From NCBI GenBank assembly GCA_030625085.1, contig DAOURK010000010.1, forward strand, positions 1 to 60,323: a stretch of DNA of 60,323 nucleotides, in the 5' to 3' direction. The notes beneath the pieces are model-generated. The model was given only the letters and a program-made list of their open reading frames with translations, was not told the origin of the DNA and searched no databases. The position numbers and the translations under genes were made by a program. This DNA comes from Pseudomonadota bacterium. GTDB taxonomy: Bacteria; SZUA-182; DTGQ01. Of this stretch, positions 38,569 through 47,928 are shown piece by piece (the stretch's first letter is position 1; each line of letters opens with the position of its first letter).

Positions 38569-40044
38569 TTATCCTGAATCCAGTAAAATGGTAACTATTT
38601 CATCTTGAATTTTTTTGCACATCTGTTGTTGATCTTTTTTTCCATTCATTAAGATTGAAAAGGCAATTATTTCCTCATTGGAAGAATATACATAACCGGA
38701 CAGACAGGAAACTCCCTTTAAAAGGCCTGTTTTAGCTCGAACCTTGCGATACATTTTCAAATTCGGCAGCCTTTCCTTCAATGTACCATCAATACCGGCT
38801 ACGGCTAGTGAAGAAAGGTATTCCGGCTGGTATTCAAATTGTCGCTGAGTATAGGTTAATAGATCAACTATTGTTTTGGGGGCAGTTAAATTTTTCCTTG
38901 ATAGTCCGCATCCATCTACAGCCAAAAAATTTTTTGTGTCCAATCCCGATTCCTTGAGAAAATCTTTAATCACCGCGATCCCCTTGGCCGTAGTCCCAGC
39001 TCCCCCCTTTATCTCGGCCCCCATTGTTTTAAGTATCTGTTGGGCTATGAAATTATTGCTGATTTTATTTAAGCTGGCAATAATAGTTGACAGGGGTCTT
39101 GATTGATGTTGATAAATCACCACAGCCTTTGAAGGAATAGAGCCTTGGCATATGGTGCCGGAAATATTGATTCCCAATTGAATTAATATTTCCGATAGTA
39201 CTTTGGCTGTATATTGAGAGGGGTATTTCAGGGCTCGATAAATAGTAACCGGGGGGTGATCAATGGGGATTTTGTCAGAGATAATAAAAATGTTTTTATC
39301 TTTTTGACGGGTTACAGACAATGTTTTAGAAGAAGATGCAGGGGATGTGAGGCCCCGATTAATTACCTGAATGAAGCTGGTGGATGGATTACAGTGTACA
39401 GATGGGTTTTGGCCCATCTCAGATGAGGGTTGAATTAAAAAGGCCATTGTATTGAAATTGATTGACAGGGCCCCGCTTTCTGCAGAATACCAGAAAGGAG
39501 GATTATCGTCAGGGAGGTCCTTTTCTTGGGCAAAATAAGAATCGTCAAAAATAAGGTCCCCGGTAATTTTTCTCACTCCAGCTAATTTGATTTGACGAGC
39601 CAGCTCCCATAATTCTTCGTTAACCAGGAAGGGGTCTCCATAACCTTTGAGGTAGAGATGCCCGGTGATAAGGCCATCTTTGGGTAGATGGTTAGCATAG
39701 ATAATAGTGGGGAAAGAGAAATCCGGCCCTAATTTAGCTAAGGCCGCAGCAGTAGTAAATAGTTTTTGATTAGATGCCGGGATAAATAGTTTATCTCCAT
39801 GGAAATCAACTAATATTTTGCCGGTTTTTAAAGAAACTGCATAGACACCGGTTTTTATTTCATGCATAGCGGGATAAGAATTTATGATAGAAATAATTTG
39901 CTCCTGGAGGGGAAATAGTTGCTTATTTGTTTTCCGGGATAAGATTTCTTCGGCTTGGATAAAGACATGAAAAGAAAAAAGTATATAAATAAAAATAAAC
40001 AAAAAAAATGTAAAAAGCAATGTAGTTGTTTTTGTGTTTTTCAT
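38569..40044 (-). CDS. dacB: D-alanyl-D-alanine carboxypeptidase/endopeptidase, PBP4 (DacB) type
   Basis: A periplasmic peptidoglycan-trimming enzyme of class C low-molecular-weight penicillin-binding proteins. Seen in 491 aa: a signal peptide (about 1-31), the catalytic SxxK motif in PASNQKLFTTAA, the SxN motif in ISNNFIAQQ, and KTG in RAKTGLLKGVSCLSGY; the domain inserted between SxxK and SxN, typical of PBP4, explains the length. It is a single gene. Its leader carries a possible sigma-70 promoter (40233-40262) and a near-palindrome at 40170-40197. Confidence 0.95.
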   Translation of the reverse strand: MKNTKTTTLLFTFFLFIFIYILFSFHVFIQAEEILSRKTNKQLFPLQEQIISIINSYPAMHEIKTGVYAVSLKTGKILVDFHGDKLFIPASNQKLFTTAAALAKLGPDFSFPTIIYANHLPKDGLITGHLYLKGYGDPFLVNEELWELARQIKLAGVRKITGDLIFDDSYFAQEKDLPDDNPPFWYSAESGALSINFNTMAFLIQPSSEMGQNPSVHCNPSTSFIQVINRGLTSPASSSKTLSVTRQKDKNIFIISDKIPIDHPPVTIYRALKYPSQYTAKVLSEILIQLGINISGTICQGSIPSKAVVIYQHQSRPLSTIIASLNKISNNFIAQQILKTMGAEIKGGAGTTAKGIAVIKDFLKESGLDTKNFLAVDGCGLSRKNLTAPKTIVDLLTYTQRQFEYQPEYLSSLAVAGIDGTLKERLPNLKMYRKVRAKTGLLKGVSCLSGYVYSSNEEIIAFSILMNGKKDQQQMCKKIQDEIVTILLDSG

Positions 40045-40169
40045 GTGTTTCCTGAGAAAAAGTTTATGGGCAATTATTGTTTTTTGGTAGCATAATTATT
40101 CCTTACAAGCCAAAATAGATCAACGGCCCACGAATATTTTGCCAATCTGTTCTGAAAATAACCATATAA

Positions 40170-40197
40170 CACTATGAAAAATAAGATTTTTATAGTG
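40170..40197. other. Near-perfect 28-bp palindrome in the dacB leader
   Basis: The arms CACTATGAAAAAT and ATTTTTATAGTG are separated by two or three bases with one unmatched position. It would form a hairpin in the dacB leader RNA. There is no T-run after it in either direction. It could also be a binding site; no assignment is possible. Confidence 0.35.
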
Positions 40198-40232
40198 CGT
40201 AGCGCCTCAAAGAGATATGAGAGTTTGATTCG

Positions 40233-40262
40233 AATATAGTCCATAATGAGAATTGCTGTCAA
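40233..40262 (-). promoter_or_regulatory. Possible sigma-70-type promoter for dacB
   Basis: On the minus strand TTGACA (40262-40257) and TATATT (40238-40233) with an 18-bp spacer. The leader to dacB would be about 180 nt and would contain the palindrome at 40170-40197. Confidence 0.45.
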
Positions 40263-40434
40263 TAGATTTTTATGCCCAAATCCGCATGTTCATGCATAAT
40301 CAGTCAATTGACATGTTTAACGCTTTTGCTTCTCTAAGAAGCTTTTTAAAAAAACCTCCGTATATCATTTTGCTAGATTTTGCCATTCTTTTTAATTGTA
40401 GCCTAAAATTTAGAATGGCTGGTTTTCATAGTCA

Positions 40435-40463
40435 TTGACAAGAAGTATTCTTTTCAATAGAAT
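40435..40463 (+). promoter_or_regulatory. Sigma-70-type promoter for the shikimate-entry operon
   Basis: TTGACA (40435-40440) and TAGAAT (40458-40463) with a 17-bp spacer. The start near 40470 lies about 28 nt before the first gene, which has the Shine-Dalgarno AGAGGAGGG. Confidence 0.7.
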
Positions 40464-40497
40464 ACTAAATTAAATATTTCTAAAGAGGAGGGATATT

Positions 40498-41295
40498 ATG
40501 ATAGGAAAACAAATTCGTATGGAACGGATCATGAATCGGAAATCTAAAAAGACCGTTATTGTTCCCATGGATCATGGTATAACCTTGGGCCCGATTCGAG
40601 GCCTGATAGATATAAAAAAATCTGTGAATGCTGTGGCTGCCGGCGGGGCTAATGCCATTATCATTCATAAGGGGGTGGTAGAATCAGGCCATCGAGGAGG
40701 GGGTATAGATGTTGGATTAATTGTTCATCTTTCAGCTAGTACTGTTCTGTCTCCAGATCCTAATGCTAAGGTTTTGGTTTGTACTGTAGAAGAGGCTATT
40801 CGTTTTGGGGCCGATGCCATATCCATCCATATTAATATTGGTTCAGACGATGAAAAATCCATGCTGAGGGACCTGGGGAATATTGCTAAAAAGACCCGAG
40901 ATTGGGGAATGCCCTTAATAGCTATGATGTATACCAGAGGCCTAAAAGTAAAAAATGAATACGCCCCGGAGGTAGTGAAACATGCTGCTCGAATTGGGGC
41001 TGAGCTGGGAGCCGATATTGTTAAGGTAGCTTACACCGGCAGTGCAGAGACTTTTCGTGATGTGGTTGATGGATGTTTTGTCCCTGTAGTCATTGCCGGA
41101 GGAGAGAAAATGGAAACTGATCGACAGGTACTGGAAATGGTTCAAGGTTCTCTGGACGCGGGGGGGGCAGGAGTATCCATTGGAAGAAATGCCTTTCAAC
41201 ATCATAAACCCGAAATGATTGTTAGGGCCATCAGCAATATGGTTCATAATGGCTGCTCTATAGAAGAAGGGCTTAAATTATTGGAGGCAGATTGA
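40498..41295 (+). CDS. 2-amino-3,7-dideoxy-D-threo-hept-6-ulosonate synthase (ADH synthase), archaeal type
   Basis: This class I aldolase (like MJ0400 of Methanocaldococcus) makes the amino-sugar precursor that feeds DHQ synthase II in a shikimate route that bypasses DAHP synthase. Seen in 265 aa: [18 protein letters not shown] near the N-terminus, [11 protein letters not shown] and the Schiff-base Lys in DIVKVAYTG, and VIAGGEK with GASIGRN-like VSIGRNAFQ for phosphate binding. LsrF-type aldolases are similar, but the adjacent DHQ synthase II gene, overlapping by 4 bp, decides the function. Confidence 0.92.
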   Translation: MIGKQIRMERIMNRKSKKTVIVPMDHGITLGPIRGLIDIKKSVNAVAAGGANAIIIHKGVVESGHRGGGIDVGLIVHLSASTVLSPDPNAKVLVCTVEEAIRFGADAISIHINIGSDDEKSMLRDLGNIAKKTRDWGMPLIAMMYTRGLKVKNEYAPEVVKHAARIGAELGADIVKVAYTGSAETFRDVVDGCFVPVVIAGGEKMETDRQVLEMVQGSLDAGGAGVSIGRNAFQHHKPEMIVRAISNMVHNGCSIEEGLKLLEAD

Positions 41296-42287
41296 TGAAA
41301 AAGGTTTGGGTCAAGGCTATTCCCTGGAATAAATCGGTGGTGACCACTGCTCTTGAAAATGGTGCTGAGGCGGTCATGGTGGCCCCGGAAGATACGGAAA
41401 AAGTCAAGCAGTTGGGATTGATTAAAACCATCAGTCCCAATGGGGACCTTAGATTGGGTAAAGATGTAGTAGAGCATGAAATTAAGGGGAAAAAGGATGA
41501 GCAGGAAATTGTCAAACTTTCCCGAAACAAAATGGTGATCGTCCGAACACAGGATTGGACAATTATTCCCTTGGAGAATTTAATCGCTCAAACTGAAGGA
41601 TTAATTGCTGAGGTTACCAATAGCCGGGAAGCTGAAACCGCTTTAGGCATTTTAGAAAAAGGAGTAGATGGGGTTTTGATTAATTCCCCAGATCCACTCG
41701 AGGTAAAGAGAGTCATTGAGGTAACCAGGAATATTCGCCAAAGGGTATCCTTAAAAACCGCTAAGATTTTAAAGGTTGAGGCTACCGGTATGGGGGACCG
41801 GGTTTGTATTGATACATGTACACACATGACTCAGGGGCAGGGAATGTTAGTGGGTAACAGCAGCAGTGCTCTATTTCTTGTTCATGCGGAAACCGTTGTT
41901 AACCCTTATGTAGCACCTCGTCCTTTCCGTGTAAACGCCGGGCCCATTCATGCATATACCCTTCTTCCGGACGGAAAGACAAAATACCTTTCAGAGCTTA
42001 GGTCCGGAGATCCTGTTTTACTTATTGATTACCGGGGAAATTCGGAGAAGGCTATTGTGGGAAGAGTTAAGGTTGAAAAACGTCCTCTTTTATATATAGA
42101 AGCTAAGTTGGGTGAAAAGGTTTTAACCACTATTTTACAAAATGCTGAAACAGTTCGACTCACCCAGCCCAAGGGAAGCCCCATATCTGTGGTGGCTTTG
42201 CACCCCGGGTCAGAGGTTTTAGTTTATATTGAAGAGGCAGGTCGTCATTTTGGCATGAAAATCGAAGAAACTATAGTTGAAAAATAG
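41292..42287 (+). CDS. 3-dehydroquinate synthase II, archaeal type
   Basis: DHQ synthase II (like MJ1249) converts ADH to 3-dehydroquinate with NAD. Seen in 331 aa: the [20 protein letters not shown] opening, [15 protein letters not shown], and [15 protein letters not shown], all typical of this family, with the [13 protein letters not shown] block in the middle. The gene starts within the end of the ADH synthase gene. Aromatic amino acids therefore appear to be made from aspartate-semialdehyde and a ketose phosphate. No other aro gene is in the window. Confidence 0.95.
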   Translation: MMKKVWVKAIPWNKSVVTTALENGAEAVMVAPEDTEKVKQLGLIKTISPNGDLRLGKDVVEHEIKGKKDEQEIVKLSRNKMVIVRTQDWTIIPLENLIAQTEGLIAEVTNSREAETALGILEKGVDGVLINSPDPLEVKRVIEVTRNIRQRVSLKTAKILKVEATGMGDRVCIDTCTHMTQGQGMLVGNSSSALFLVHAETVVNPYVAPRPFRVNAGPIHAYTLLPDGKTKYLSELRSGDPVLLIDYRGNSEKAIVGRVKVEKRPLLYIEAKLGEKVLTTILQNAETVRLTQPKGSPISVVALHPGSEVLVYIEEAGRHFGMKIEETIVEK

Positions 42288-42290
42288 ATT

Positions 42291-42533
42291 TTGGAAATTA
42301 TTTTAAAACAAAAGATGGTAGATTGCCTGAGAATTGAGGCATTGATAGATCCTCGAGATATATGTTTTTTGAATGGAATACTTGAAGGATATGATAATAT
42401 GGCTGTTCTGAGGACCTTAGATAGTTCTCGGGGATTAGTGGAAATCCTTGCCTCTCCCTGTTATCAAGATGAAATTTATGAATTGCTAAACTCCCTCCAA
42501 ACTGAAATGACTATTAAATTTATTCGCCGGTAA
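42291..42533 (+). CDS. DUF4911 family small protein
   Basis: An 80-aa soluble protein of unknown function. It resembles DUF4911 proteins: IEALIDPRDICFLNGILEGYDNMAVLRTLD, then a second strand-rich half EILASPCYQDEIYELL. I use a TTG start at 42291; no clear Shine-Dalgarno decides between this and later starts. It follows DHQ synthase II after 3 bp, so it probably belongs to that operon. A ferredoxin-like small regulatory fold is possible but unproven. It overlaps the end of the opposite-strand TRL gene by 14 bp. Confidence 0.7.
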   Translation: MEIILKQKMVDCLRIEALIDPRDICFLNGILEGYDNMAVLRTLDSSRGLVEILASPCYQDEIYELLNSLQTEMTIKFIRR

Positions 42534-42846
42534 CAATAGTAGTAAATCTCGCAAAAACTCCTAAAATATTATAAGATTTATATTTTACAGTCATAATTTT
42601 AGTGATTCCGCCATTTATGGCTGCTTTCTCTATACTGGCATCTCCATTGGCTATCAATCCCAAAAGGGTGTCTGCTGTAGCCTCACCGGTTTTTGAACCA
42701 GCCGTTTTAGATGTTTCGGCAATAGGGCTTTTTACATTAGTAATCATAAGGCCCATAACAGGAAAATAGGTGGGCGTATATCCTAAAAATGAAGCCCCCA
42801 GAATAAATAATGCTATAAAAAGGGTTAATGTTTTTTCCCGATTCAT
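42520..42846 (-). CDS. TRL-like family exported protein
   Basis: A 108-aa protein of the TRL-like family, function unknown. Seen: a signal peptide (about 1-28), then TPTYFPVMGLMITNVKSPIAETS and the diagnostic SKTGEATADTLLGLIANGDASIEKAAINGGITKI block. There is no lipobox Cys. The start at 42846 is chosen because AAAGGAG stands 8 bases upstream; the upstream ATG at 42867 gives seven more residues. It is tail-to-tail with DUF4911. Confidence 0.75.
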   Translation of the reverse strand: MNREKTLTLFIALFILGASFLGYTPTYFPVMGLMITNVKSPIAETSKTAGSKTGEATADTLLGLIANGDASIEKAAINGGITKIMTVKYKSYNILGVFARFTTIVTGE

Positions 42847-43026
42847 GTAACTTTCTCCTTTATTCATATATTTACAATTTTTAAAATTTCTAAGTAATAC
42901 AGTATAAATATCGGCAATAATATCTTTTATACCTTAGGAGAAAATAATGGGGTGTAAATTTTTAGCCGCACTATGTAATTCCTTTTTTTTCAATATGTTC
43001 CAATAATTCCTTATTTTTTTAATACC

Positions 43027-43055
43027 TTGACTTTTATTTAGAGGTATTTTATATT
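43027..43055 (+). promoter_or_regulatory. Promoter that would make a leaderless TPR-protein mRNA
   Basis: TTGACT (43027-43032) and TATATT (43050-43055) with a 17-bp spacer. The expected start, 7-8 bases on, falls at the ATG 43063 itself. That would give a leaderless message and rule out the TTG start at 43054. Confidence 0.45.
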
Positions 43056-43062
43056 GAAGGCT

Positions 43063-44364
43063 ATGAATCAGCTTATTAAAAAACTTTCATTTCTACGAAA
43101 GAACAGCACATATGATCAGGCCCTTGAATATTATCATCGAGGGAATTTTGAAAAGGCTATAAAGATATTTCAGAAGATTATTGCTAATCCTAAAAAGGCT
43201 GGTGTCTACTATAACCTTTCTTTATTTCATATTAAGGAGTCTTACCTAAATCTGGGATTTGCTTACGAACATATGGGGATGTACGAGGAAGCAGTTAAAA
43301 ATTTCGCATCTGCCGCTCAAATTTGCAATTATCCGGATATTCATTATCAACTGGGGTTATGCCATTGTTTTCTTGAAGAATTTGAAAAAGCTGAACAGGA
43401 GCTTAGGCAAGCCCTTGAGATCAATCCAAAATATACATCAGCCCTTTTTCTTCTGGGATTTACCTATGTGAGACTTCATCAATTGAGTAAGGCAGTAGAT
43501 TGCTTTCAAGGCTCCCTTAAAATCAATCCCCATTATCCCGATTATCACTATTTGCTCGGCTCTGTTTATGCCCTTCAACACAAATATGATTTGGCCAAGA
43601 AACAATTTCAACAAGCTCTAAAGATTAATCCACAATATCTGGAAGCCGAAGCTAAAATTGCTCTTATTGAAGAGAATCAAAAGAGAAAAGAAAAGGGGGT
43701 TGATAATGCAGGATTTGATCAAAAATTAATTGATGAATTTTACAAGTCCTTTGCTCATATCCCTGTTACCGGAATTTTTAGCAAAACAATTCACGTGCCT
43801 CAAGGAGAAAATATTATTTCTGATATTATTCTTTTTTATGAGAAGGCGACCCAGGTTAACCCTAACTATGCAGATTTGCACCATAAGTTGGGTGTATATT
43901 ATGCTAAAAAAGGCGATTATTTTCGGGCCAAAGAAGCCTTTTTACAGGCCCTTAAGCTCAATCCTCACTTTATTCAGGCTATGGTTAATCTGGCTTTAAC
44001 ATATCAGCAGATGGGTGAAACAGACAAAAGTATCCGCACATTTTTAGAGGCAGTTGCTTTGCGACCCCATTATCCTGATCTTCATTATTATCTGGGTACT
44101 CTCCATGCTGAAAAAAACGATTTTTCAGCGGCTTTAAAAGAATTTGAAAAAGCACTGGCACTTAATGCTCATTATCCGGAGTGTCATATTGCCTTAGCCA
44201 TACTTCATGAAAAACAGGGTCAGAAAAAAGAAGCCCTTTATTACTGGAATCTTTATCTTAAAAATTGTTCAAATCAGGAATGGGAAAAGGAGATTAAATC
44301 TTATCTCAGGAACAATTTTTCTTCTCCCGACCAAGAATCTTCTAGTGGCGAGAGGTTGATTTAG
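43063..44364 (+). CDS. Tetratricopeptide-repeat protein
   Basis: A soluble protein of 433 aa made largely of TPR helical hairpins, a protein-interaction scaffold. Seen: at least eight degenerate 34-residue units, in two blocks (about residues 15-200 and 260-400), separated by a 60-residue linker; examples are FEKAEQELRQALEINPKYTSAL and FRAKEAFLQALKLNPHFIQAM. No catalytic domain and no signal peptide. The partner is unknown. An alternative TTG start lies at 43054, but see the promoter note at 43027. Its last base is shared with the next gene (TAGTG overlap). Confidence 0.85.
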   Translation: MNQLIKKLSFLRKNSTYDQALEYYHRGNFEKAIKIFQKIIANPKKAGVYYNLSLFHIKESYLNLGFAYEHMGMYEEAVKNFASAAQICNYPDIHYQLGLCHCFLEEFEKAEQELRQALEINPKYTSALFLLGFTYVRLHQLSKAVDCFQGSLKINPHYPDYHYLLGSVYALQHKYDLAKKQFQQALKINPQYLEAEAKIALIEENQKRKEKGVDNAGFDQKLIDEFYKSFAHIPVTGIFSKTIHVPQGENIISDIILFYEKATQVNPNYADLHHKLGVYYAKKGDYFRAKEAFLQALKLNPHFIQAMVNLALTYQQMGETDKSIRTFLEAVALRPHYPDLHYYLGTLHAEKNDFSAALKEFEKALALNAHYPECHIALAILHEKQGQKKEALYYWNLYLKNCSNQEWEKEIKSYLRNNFSSPDQESSSGERLI

Positions 44365-44699
44365 TGGAGAACCCTTTCGGTTTACGGCTTTTAAACCCAT
44401 TACATCTTATACGACTTTTATGGCATTTGCCCGATTTTATAAAACTCTTCTATCGTCTTTTCCTGGATTCGCGTGTTTCACTATACTTAAAGCTTTTGTT
44501 GATAGGAAGCATTTTATATGTAGTCAGTCCTGTTGATTTTTTACCGGAGTTTCTCCTCCCATTTATTGGCAGTTTGGATGATGTGATTATCCTGATTGTG
44601 GGCTGTAAACTCTTTTTTTCCTGTTCACCAAAGCAAGTAGTAATGGAACATGTAGCAAGAATTGATAGGGAAAAACAACTGAAGAGAGAAATGAAGTAA
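44364..44699 (+). CDS. DUF1232 (YkvA-like) membrane protein
   Basis: A 111-aa small membrane protein. Seen: the DUF1232 motif YLKLLLIGSILYVVSPVDFLPEFLLPFIGSLDDVIILIVG, which spans two predicted membrane helices joined by the DFLPE turn. The GTG start overlaps the TPR stop codon. Family function is not established. The TPR, DUF1232 and patatin genes are tightly packed and probably form one transcript. Confidence 0.85.
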   Translation: MENPFGLRLLNPLHLIRLLWHLPDFIKLFYRLFLDSRVSLYLKLLLIGSILYVVSPVDFLPEFLLPFIGSLDDVIILIVGCKLFFSCSPKQVVMEHVARIDREKQLKREMK

Positions 44700-44725
44700 A
44701 CCATTTTTTCATACAACCGGAGAAT

Positions 44726-45634
44726 ATGAAAATAGCCTTAGTTTTAGGTGGGGGAGCCGCCCGAGGATTAGCCCATATCGGGGTGCTCAAAGTATTGGAA
44801 GAAGAAAAATTCCCAATACATCTCATCGTTGGTACCAGTATCGGTTCTTTAATTGGTGCACTTTATGCCCTCAACCCTAACGCAAAGGAACTAGAAAAGC
44901 GCTTGCTTGAATATATTGAGAGTGAACCCTTTAAAAAGCTTCGGATGAATTTTTTTCAGCAAGAGACTGAAAAAAGAGAAAAGCCTCGAAGACGATTTTT
45001 ATTTCCCATACCCAGTTTATTGGAAAGAGGTATTTTCATCGGTCGGTCCTTAACTCGTTTATCTTTTATTTCTCCTGAAGTTATTCAAGAGAATAGTCGT
45101 TATCTTTTTGGGGAATCACGTTTAGAAGAAGGCCGCATCCCTATAAATATTACAACTACAGACCTGGCTTCCGGTACGGAAAGGATTTTAAGCCGAGGGC
45201 TTATGCGGGATGCTGTGGCCGCTTCTTGTGCTATTCCTTCTATTTCGCCTCCGGTTTATATTGAAGGGAGCCCAATGGTTGATGGTGGGTGTATTAGTCT
45301 GGTGCCTATTAGTGCTGCTCGTCGATTGGGGGCTAATATGATTATCGCCTGTAATGTAGGTAGCAACAAATTAAACCCCAATTATCATTTAAGGCATAGC
45401 CTTGATGTTGCCGCTCGTGCGTATGAAATAACCTTATTTTTTTTGCGACGTCGTCAAATATGCAAGGCGGATGTGCTCATTTCTCCGAAGGTTAGCGATA
45501 TTAATTGGGCGGATTTTAGCAAAGCGAGAGAATATATTCTAAAAGGAGAACAAGCCACTAGAGGTGTTTTAAAGGGACTTTGGAAGAAAAGACTGGTAAA
45601 ACGAATTCAGCGATTTTTCTTTTTAAGTTCATAA
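44726..45634 (+). CDS. Patatin-like phospholipase
   Basis: A probable lipid acyl hydrolase of 302 aa in the RssA/YlbK-like branch. Seen: GGGAARGLAHIGVLKVLEE (oxyanion loop), the nucleophile in GTSIGSLIGALYAL (GxSxG), and the catalytic Asp in VDGGCISLVP (DGG/A). There is no signal peptide. The lipid substrate cannot be told from sequence. It closes the TPR-DUF1232-patatin run. Confidence 0.92.
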   Translation: MKIALVLGGGAARGLAHIGVLKVLEEEKFPIHLIVGTSIGSLIGALYALNPNAKELEKRLLEYIESEPFKKLRMNFFQQETEKREKPRRRFLFPIPSLLERGIFIGRSLTRLSFISPEVIQENSRYLFGESRLEEGRIPINITTTDLASGTERILSRGLMRDAVAASCAIPSISPPVYIEGSPMVDGGCISLVPISAARRLGANMIIACNVGSNKLNPNYHLRHSLDVAARAYEITLFFLRRRQICKADVLISPKVSDINWADFSKAREYILKGEQATRGVLKGLWKKRLVKRIQRFFFLSS

Positions 45635-45686
45635 AGGGAAATTTTTTCAACCACGGTCTATAGCAGCCTTAAGCGCAAGTTTATCA

Positions 45687-45715
45687 TTGACAAAAGGGAT
45701 AAAATTTGTTATATA
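45687..45715 (+). promoter_or_regulatory. Sigma-70-type promoter for the tRNA-Gly/tRNA-Cys genes
   Basis: TTGACA (45687-45692) and TATATA (45710-45715), 17-bp spacer. Transcription would begin near 45722, about 12 nt before tRNA-Gly. Confidence 0.75.
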
Positions 45716-45733
45716 CACTGTACAGAGAAAAAT

Positions 45734-45808
45734 GCGGGAATAGCTCAGTGGTAGAGCATCGCCTTGCCAAGGCGAGGGTCGCGGGTTCAAATCCCGTTTC
45801 CCGCTCCA
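45734..45808 (+). tRNA. tRNA-Gly (GCC anticodon)
   Basis: A 75-nt cloverleaf: acceptor stem GCGGGAA paired with TTCCCGC, D arm TAGCTCAGTGGTAGAGCA, anticodon loop TTGCCAA with GCC, T arm GCGGGTTCAAATCCCGT. The 3' CCA is encoded. It is 20 bp upstream of tRNA-Cys and shares its promoter. Confidence 0.97.
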
Positions 45809-45828
45809 ACCTTATATATAATAAAGAA

Positions 45829-45881
<53 letters not shown>

Positions 45882-45903
<22 letters not shown>

Positions 45904-46430
45904 GTCTTTTGTTTTTTACCAATTATTTTTTCAATTTTTTCGAGAATATCTTCAAGAGTAATATCTGCAAAGCACTGTTTTGTTTGGCAATAAAACTGAC
46001 TTTGATATGAGCATGGCGAGCAATTAAGTTTTTTGTTGATAATGGTTACTTTTCCTGTTGAATTTGATGTGGGCCATCCGGATGGTTGCGTCGGACCGAA
46101 AAGTACGATAGTTGGTATGCCAAGGGAAGCGGCAAGTCTGGTAGTTCCGGTGTCTACGCCAATAAACAGGCCGCAGGATTTTAAAATCATTACCAATTTA
46201 TCTAATTTTAACAATTCAATGATTCTAGGCTTTTGCTCCCCGATATACCCCATTATCTGCCTTATATAATCTTGATCAGATGAGCCGGCTATTAGCCATA
46301 TTTCGAAATGATAATTTTTTTGGCATTGTTTAAGCAACTTGGTTAATCGAGATGCCGGCCAAAAATTTTCTCTTCGCCCCATTCTCGGATTAATTATTAA
46401 TTTTGGTTTAATGAATAAATTTGTTGACAT
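45882..46430 (-). CDS. N-terminally truncated glycosyltransferase family 9 remnant
   Basis: An open frame of 182 aa holding only the C-terminal half of a GT9 (heptosyltransferase-like) enzyme, normally about 330-360 aa. Seen: FIGVDTGTTRLAASLGIPTI and VLFGPTQPSGWPT, the donor-sugar site, and the Cys-rich CSPCSYQSQFYC...CFADI ending. The acceptor domain is missing. The ATG at 46430 lies in what looks like the -35 box (TTGACA) of the tRNA-Leu promoter, and the last residues run antisense into tRNA-Cys. It is probably a dead remnant caught between tRNA genes. A short functional protein cannot be excluded. Confidence 0.8.
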
Positions 46431-46484
46431 ATCTTTGTAATAATGGTAGTTTTCTAAAATATTTTATGTGAAAAGTGATGCTAA

Positions 46485-46570
46485 GCCGGGGTGGCGGAAT
46501 TGGTAGACGCAAGGGACTTAAAATCCCTCGGAGGTCATCCCCCGTGCCGGTTCGAGTCCGGCCCTCGGCA
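46485..46570 (+). tRNA. tRNA-Leu (TAA anticodon)
   Basis: An 86-nt class II tRNA: acceptor GCCGGGG/CCTCGGC, anticodon loop CTTAAAA (TAA), long variable arm, T arm CCGGTTCGAGTCCGG. The 3' CCA is not encoded, unlike the two neighbours. TTGACA at 46424-46429 could be its -35; no good -10 follows. Confidence 0.96.
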
Positions 46571-46839
46571 TAGCAAATTGAATATCATATTCCACGAAAT
46601 TAATCTTTTTCTCTTTTGGTTTGATTTTTTCCCCCATCATATAAGTCTCATTTTAAAAACCATACCATATTTTACTCTATTTTGAAAATTTTGTCTGATG
46701 AAATTTAGTTTAACGACTAATCAGCCTTAACCAAATTCATGATAAAGAGAACATCTTGATTTTTTTAATCAATGCGCCAACATTAACAGGGCCAAAATCA
46801 AAATGGTCTTTTCATGATAAGTACTTTATTGAGGAAATA

Positions 46840-47802
46840 TCAGGGATGCCATAAATACCAAAATTGGGGGGATAGATTTTCTAAAATAGGAAAAGAAGAT
46901 GTAGGAGAGCCTGATGAAGATTGTGCATAGATATTGTTTTTATACTGAGAAGGTCTTTGGTAGGTGATAATTTTGGCTTGTGTTAAGCCGGCTTCTTTTT
47001 TAGCAAGCTCGATGCTATCTTCAATATAACCGATACCATCAATCAACTTTAATTTTAAAGCTTGCTGGGCGCTGTATATTCTGCCGTCGGCGATTTTTTT
47101 AATTTCTTCCCGGGATATATCAGGCCTGGATTCGGCTATGGTATCGATAAATCGTAAATAGAGTGTGTCGATGATATTTTGTAAAATGGCCTGGTTTTCG
47201 GGGGTCAATTCGGCAAAGATAGAGAGGATATCCTTTTTATCTGCGGATTTGATAGTCACCTCCTCCACTCCAAGCTTATCCATTAATCCTCGCACAGAAA
47301 ATTTCATCATCAAAACCCCTATATTCCCTGTAGTGGTAGTGGGATGAGCCATAATTTTATCACCTGCCAGGGCAATATAATATCCTCCGGAGGTAGCTAA
47401 ATCCATCATGGTGACTATAATAGGGATGCCTGTTTCTTTTTTAAAGGTTTTTAATTCGTGGTAAATAATGTCACTTGCTGTTACTGTCCCTCCCGGGCTG
47501 TTGATCTTCAATAAAATGGCCTTAATTTTTTTATCCTGACGAGCCTTTTCCAGTACTTCACGGATTCGGGCAACAGGATTAATTTCCTTAACTATTCCTA
47601 AGGCATTCCTTTGATCTTTGGCTGAAATCGTCCCTGAAATATCCACCATAAGGATTTTGTTTTTTCCCTCTCCCTCAAGGGTATATTCTTTTAATTGAGA
47701 AATGGAAGGGAACACAGAAGGAAGGTTTATAAAGGCACATCCGGAGCAATAGAGAAGAAAAAAAATAAGCCAGACATATTTCATAATTTTTAGCCTCATC
47801 AT
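46840..47802 (-). CDS. sppA: Signal peptide peptidase SppA, lipoprotein form
   Basis: A membrane-attached serine protease of the SppA family, 320 aa (the short, single-domain type). Seen: N-terminal hydrophobic segment followed by the lipobox CSGC, so the enzyme is probably a lipoprotein; NSPGGTVTASD; the nucleophile Ser in DLATSGGYYIALAGD; and the expected Lys general base in the KSADKKD stretch. It digests signal peptides left in the membrane. It is a single gene. Confidence 0.92.
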   Translation of the reverse strand: MMRLKIMKYVWLIFFLLYCSGCAFINLPSVFPSISQLKEYTLEGEGKNKILMVDISGTISAKDQRNALGIVKEINPVARIREVLEKARQDKKIKAILLKINSPGGTVTASDIIYHELKTFKKETGIPIIVTMMDLATSGGYYIALAGDKIMAHPTTTTGNIGVLMMKFSVRGLMDKLGVEEVTIKSADKKDILSIFAELTPENQAILQNIIDTLYLRFIDTIAESRPDISREEIKKIADGRIYSAQQALKLKLIDGIGYIEDSIELAKKEAGLTQAKIITYQRPSQYKNNIYAQSSSGSPTSSFPILENLSPQFWYLWHP

Positions 47803-47928
47803 TTTTACCCCTTTTTATTTGTTGTGGAAATATGTTTAATGGTTATATTTTTTTAGTTTTTTTGGTTACTATTCATGATGAAAAAGAAGAAAAGGATTTT
47901 TAGTGATTAATAATGATTAAGTAATTAG

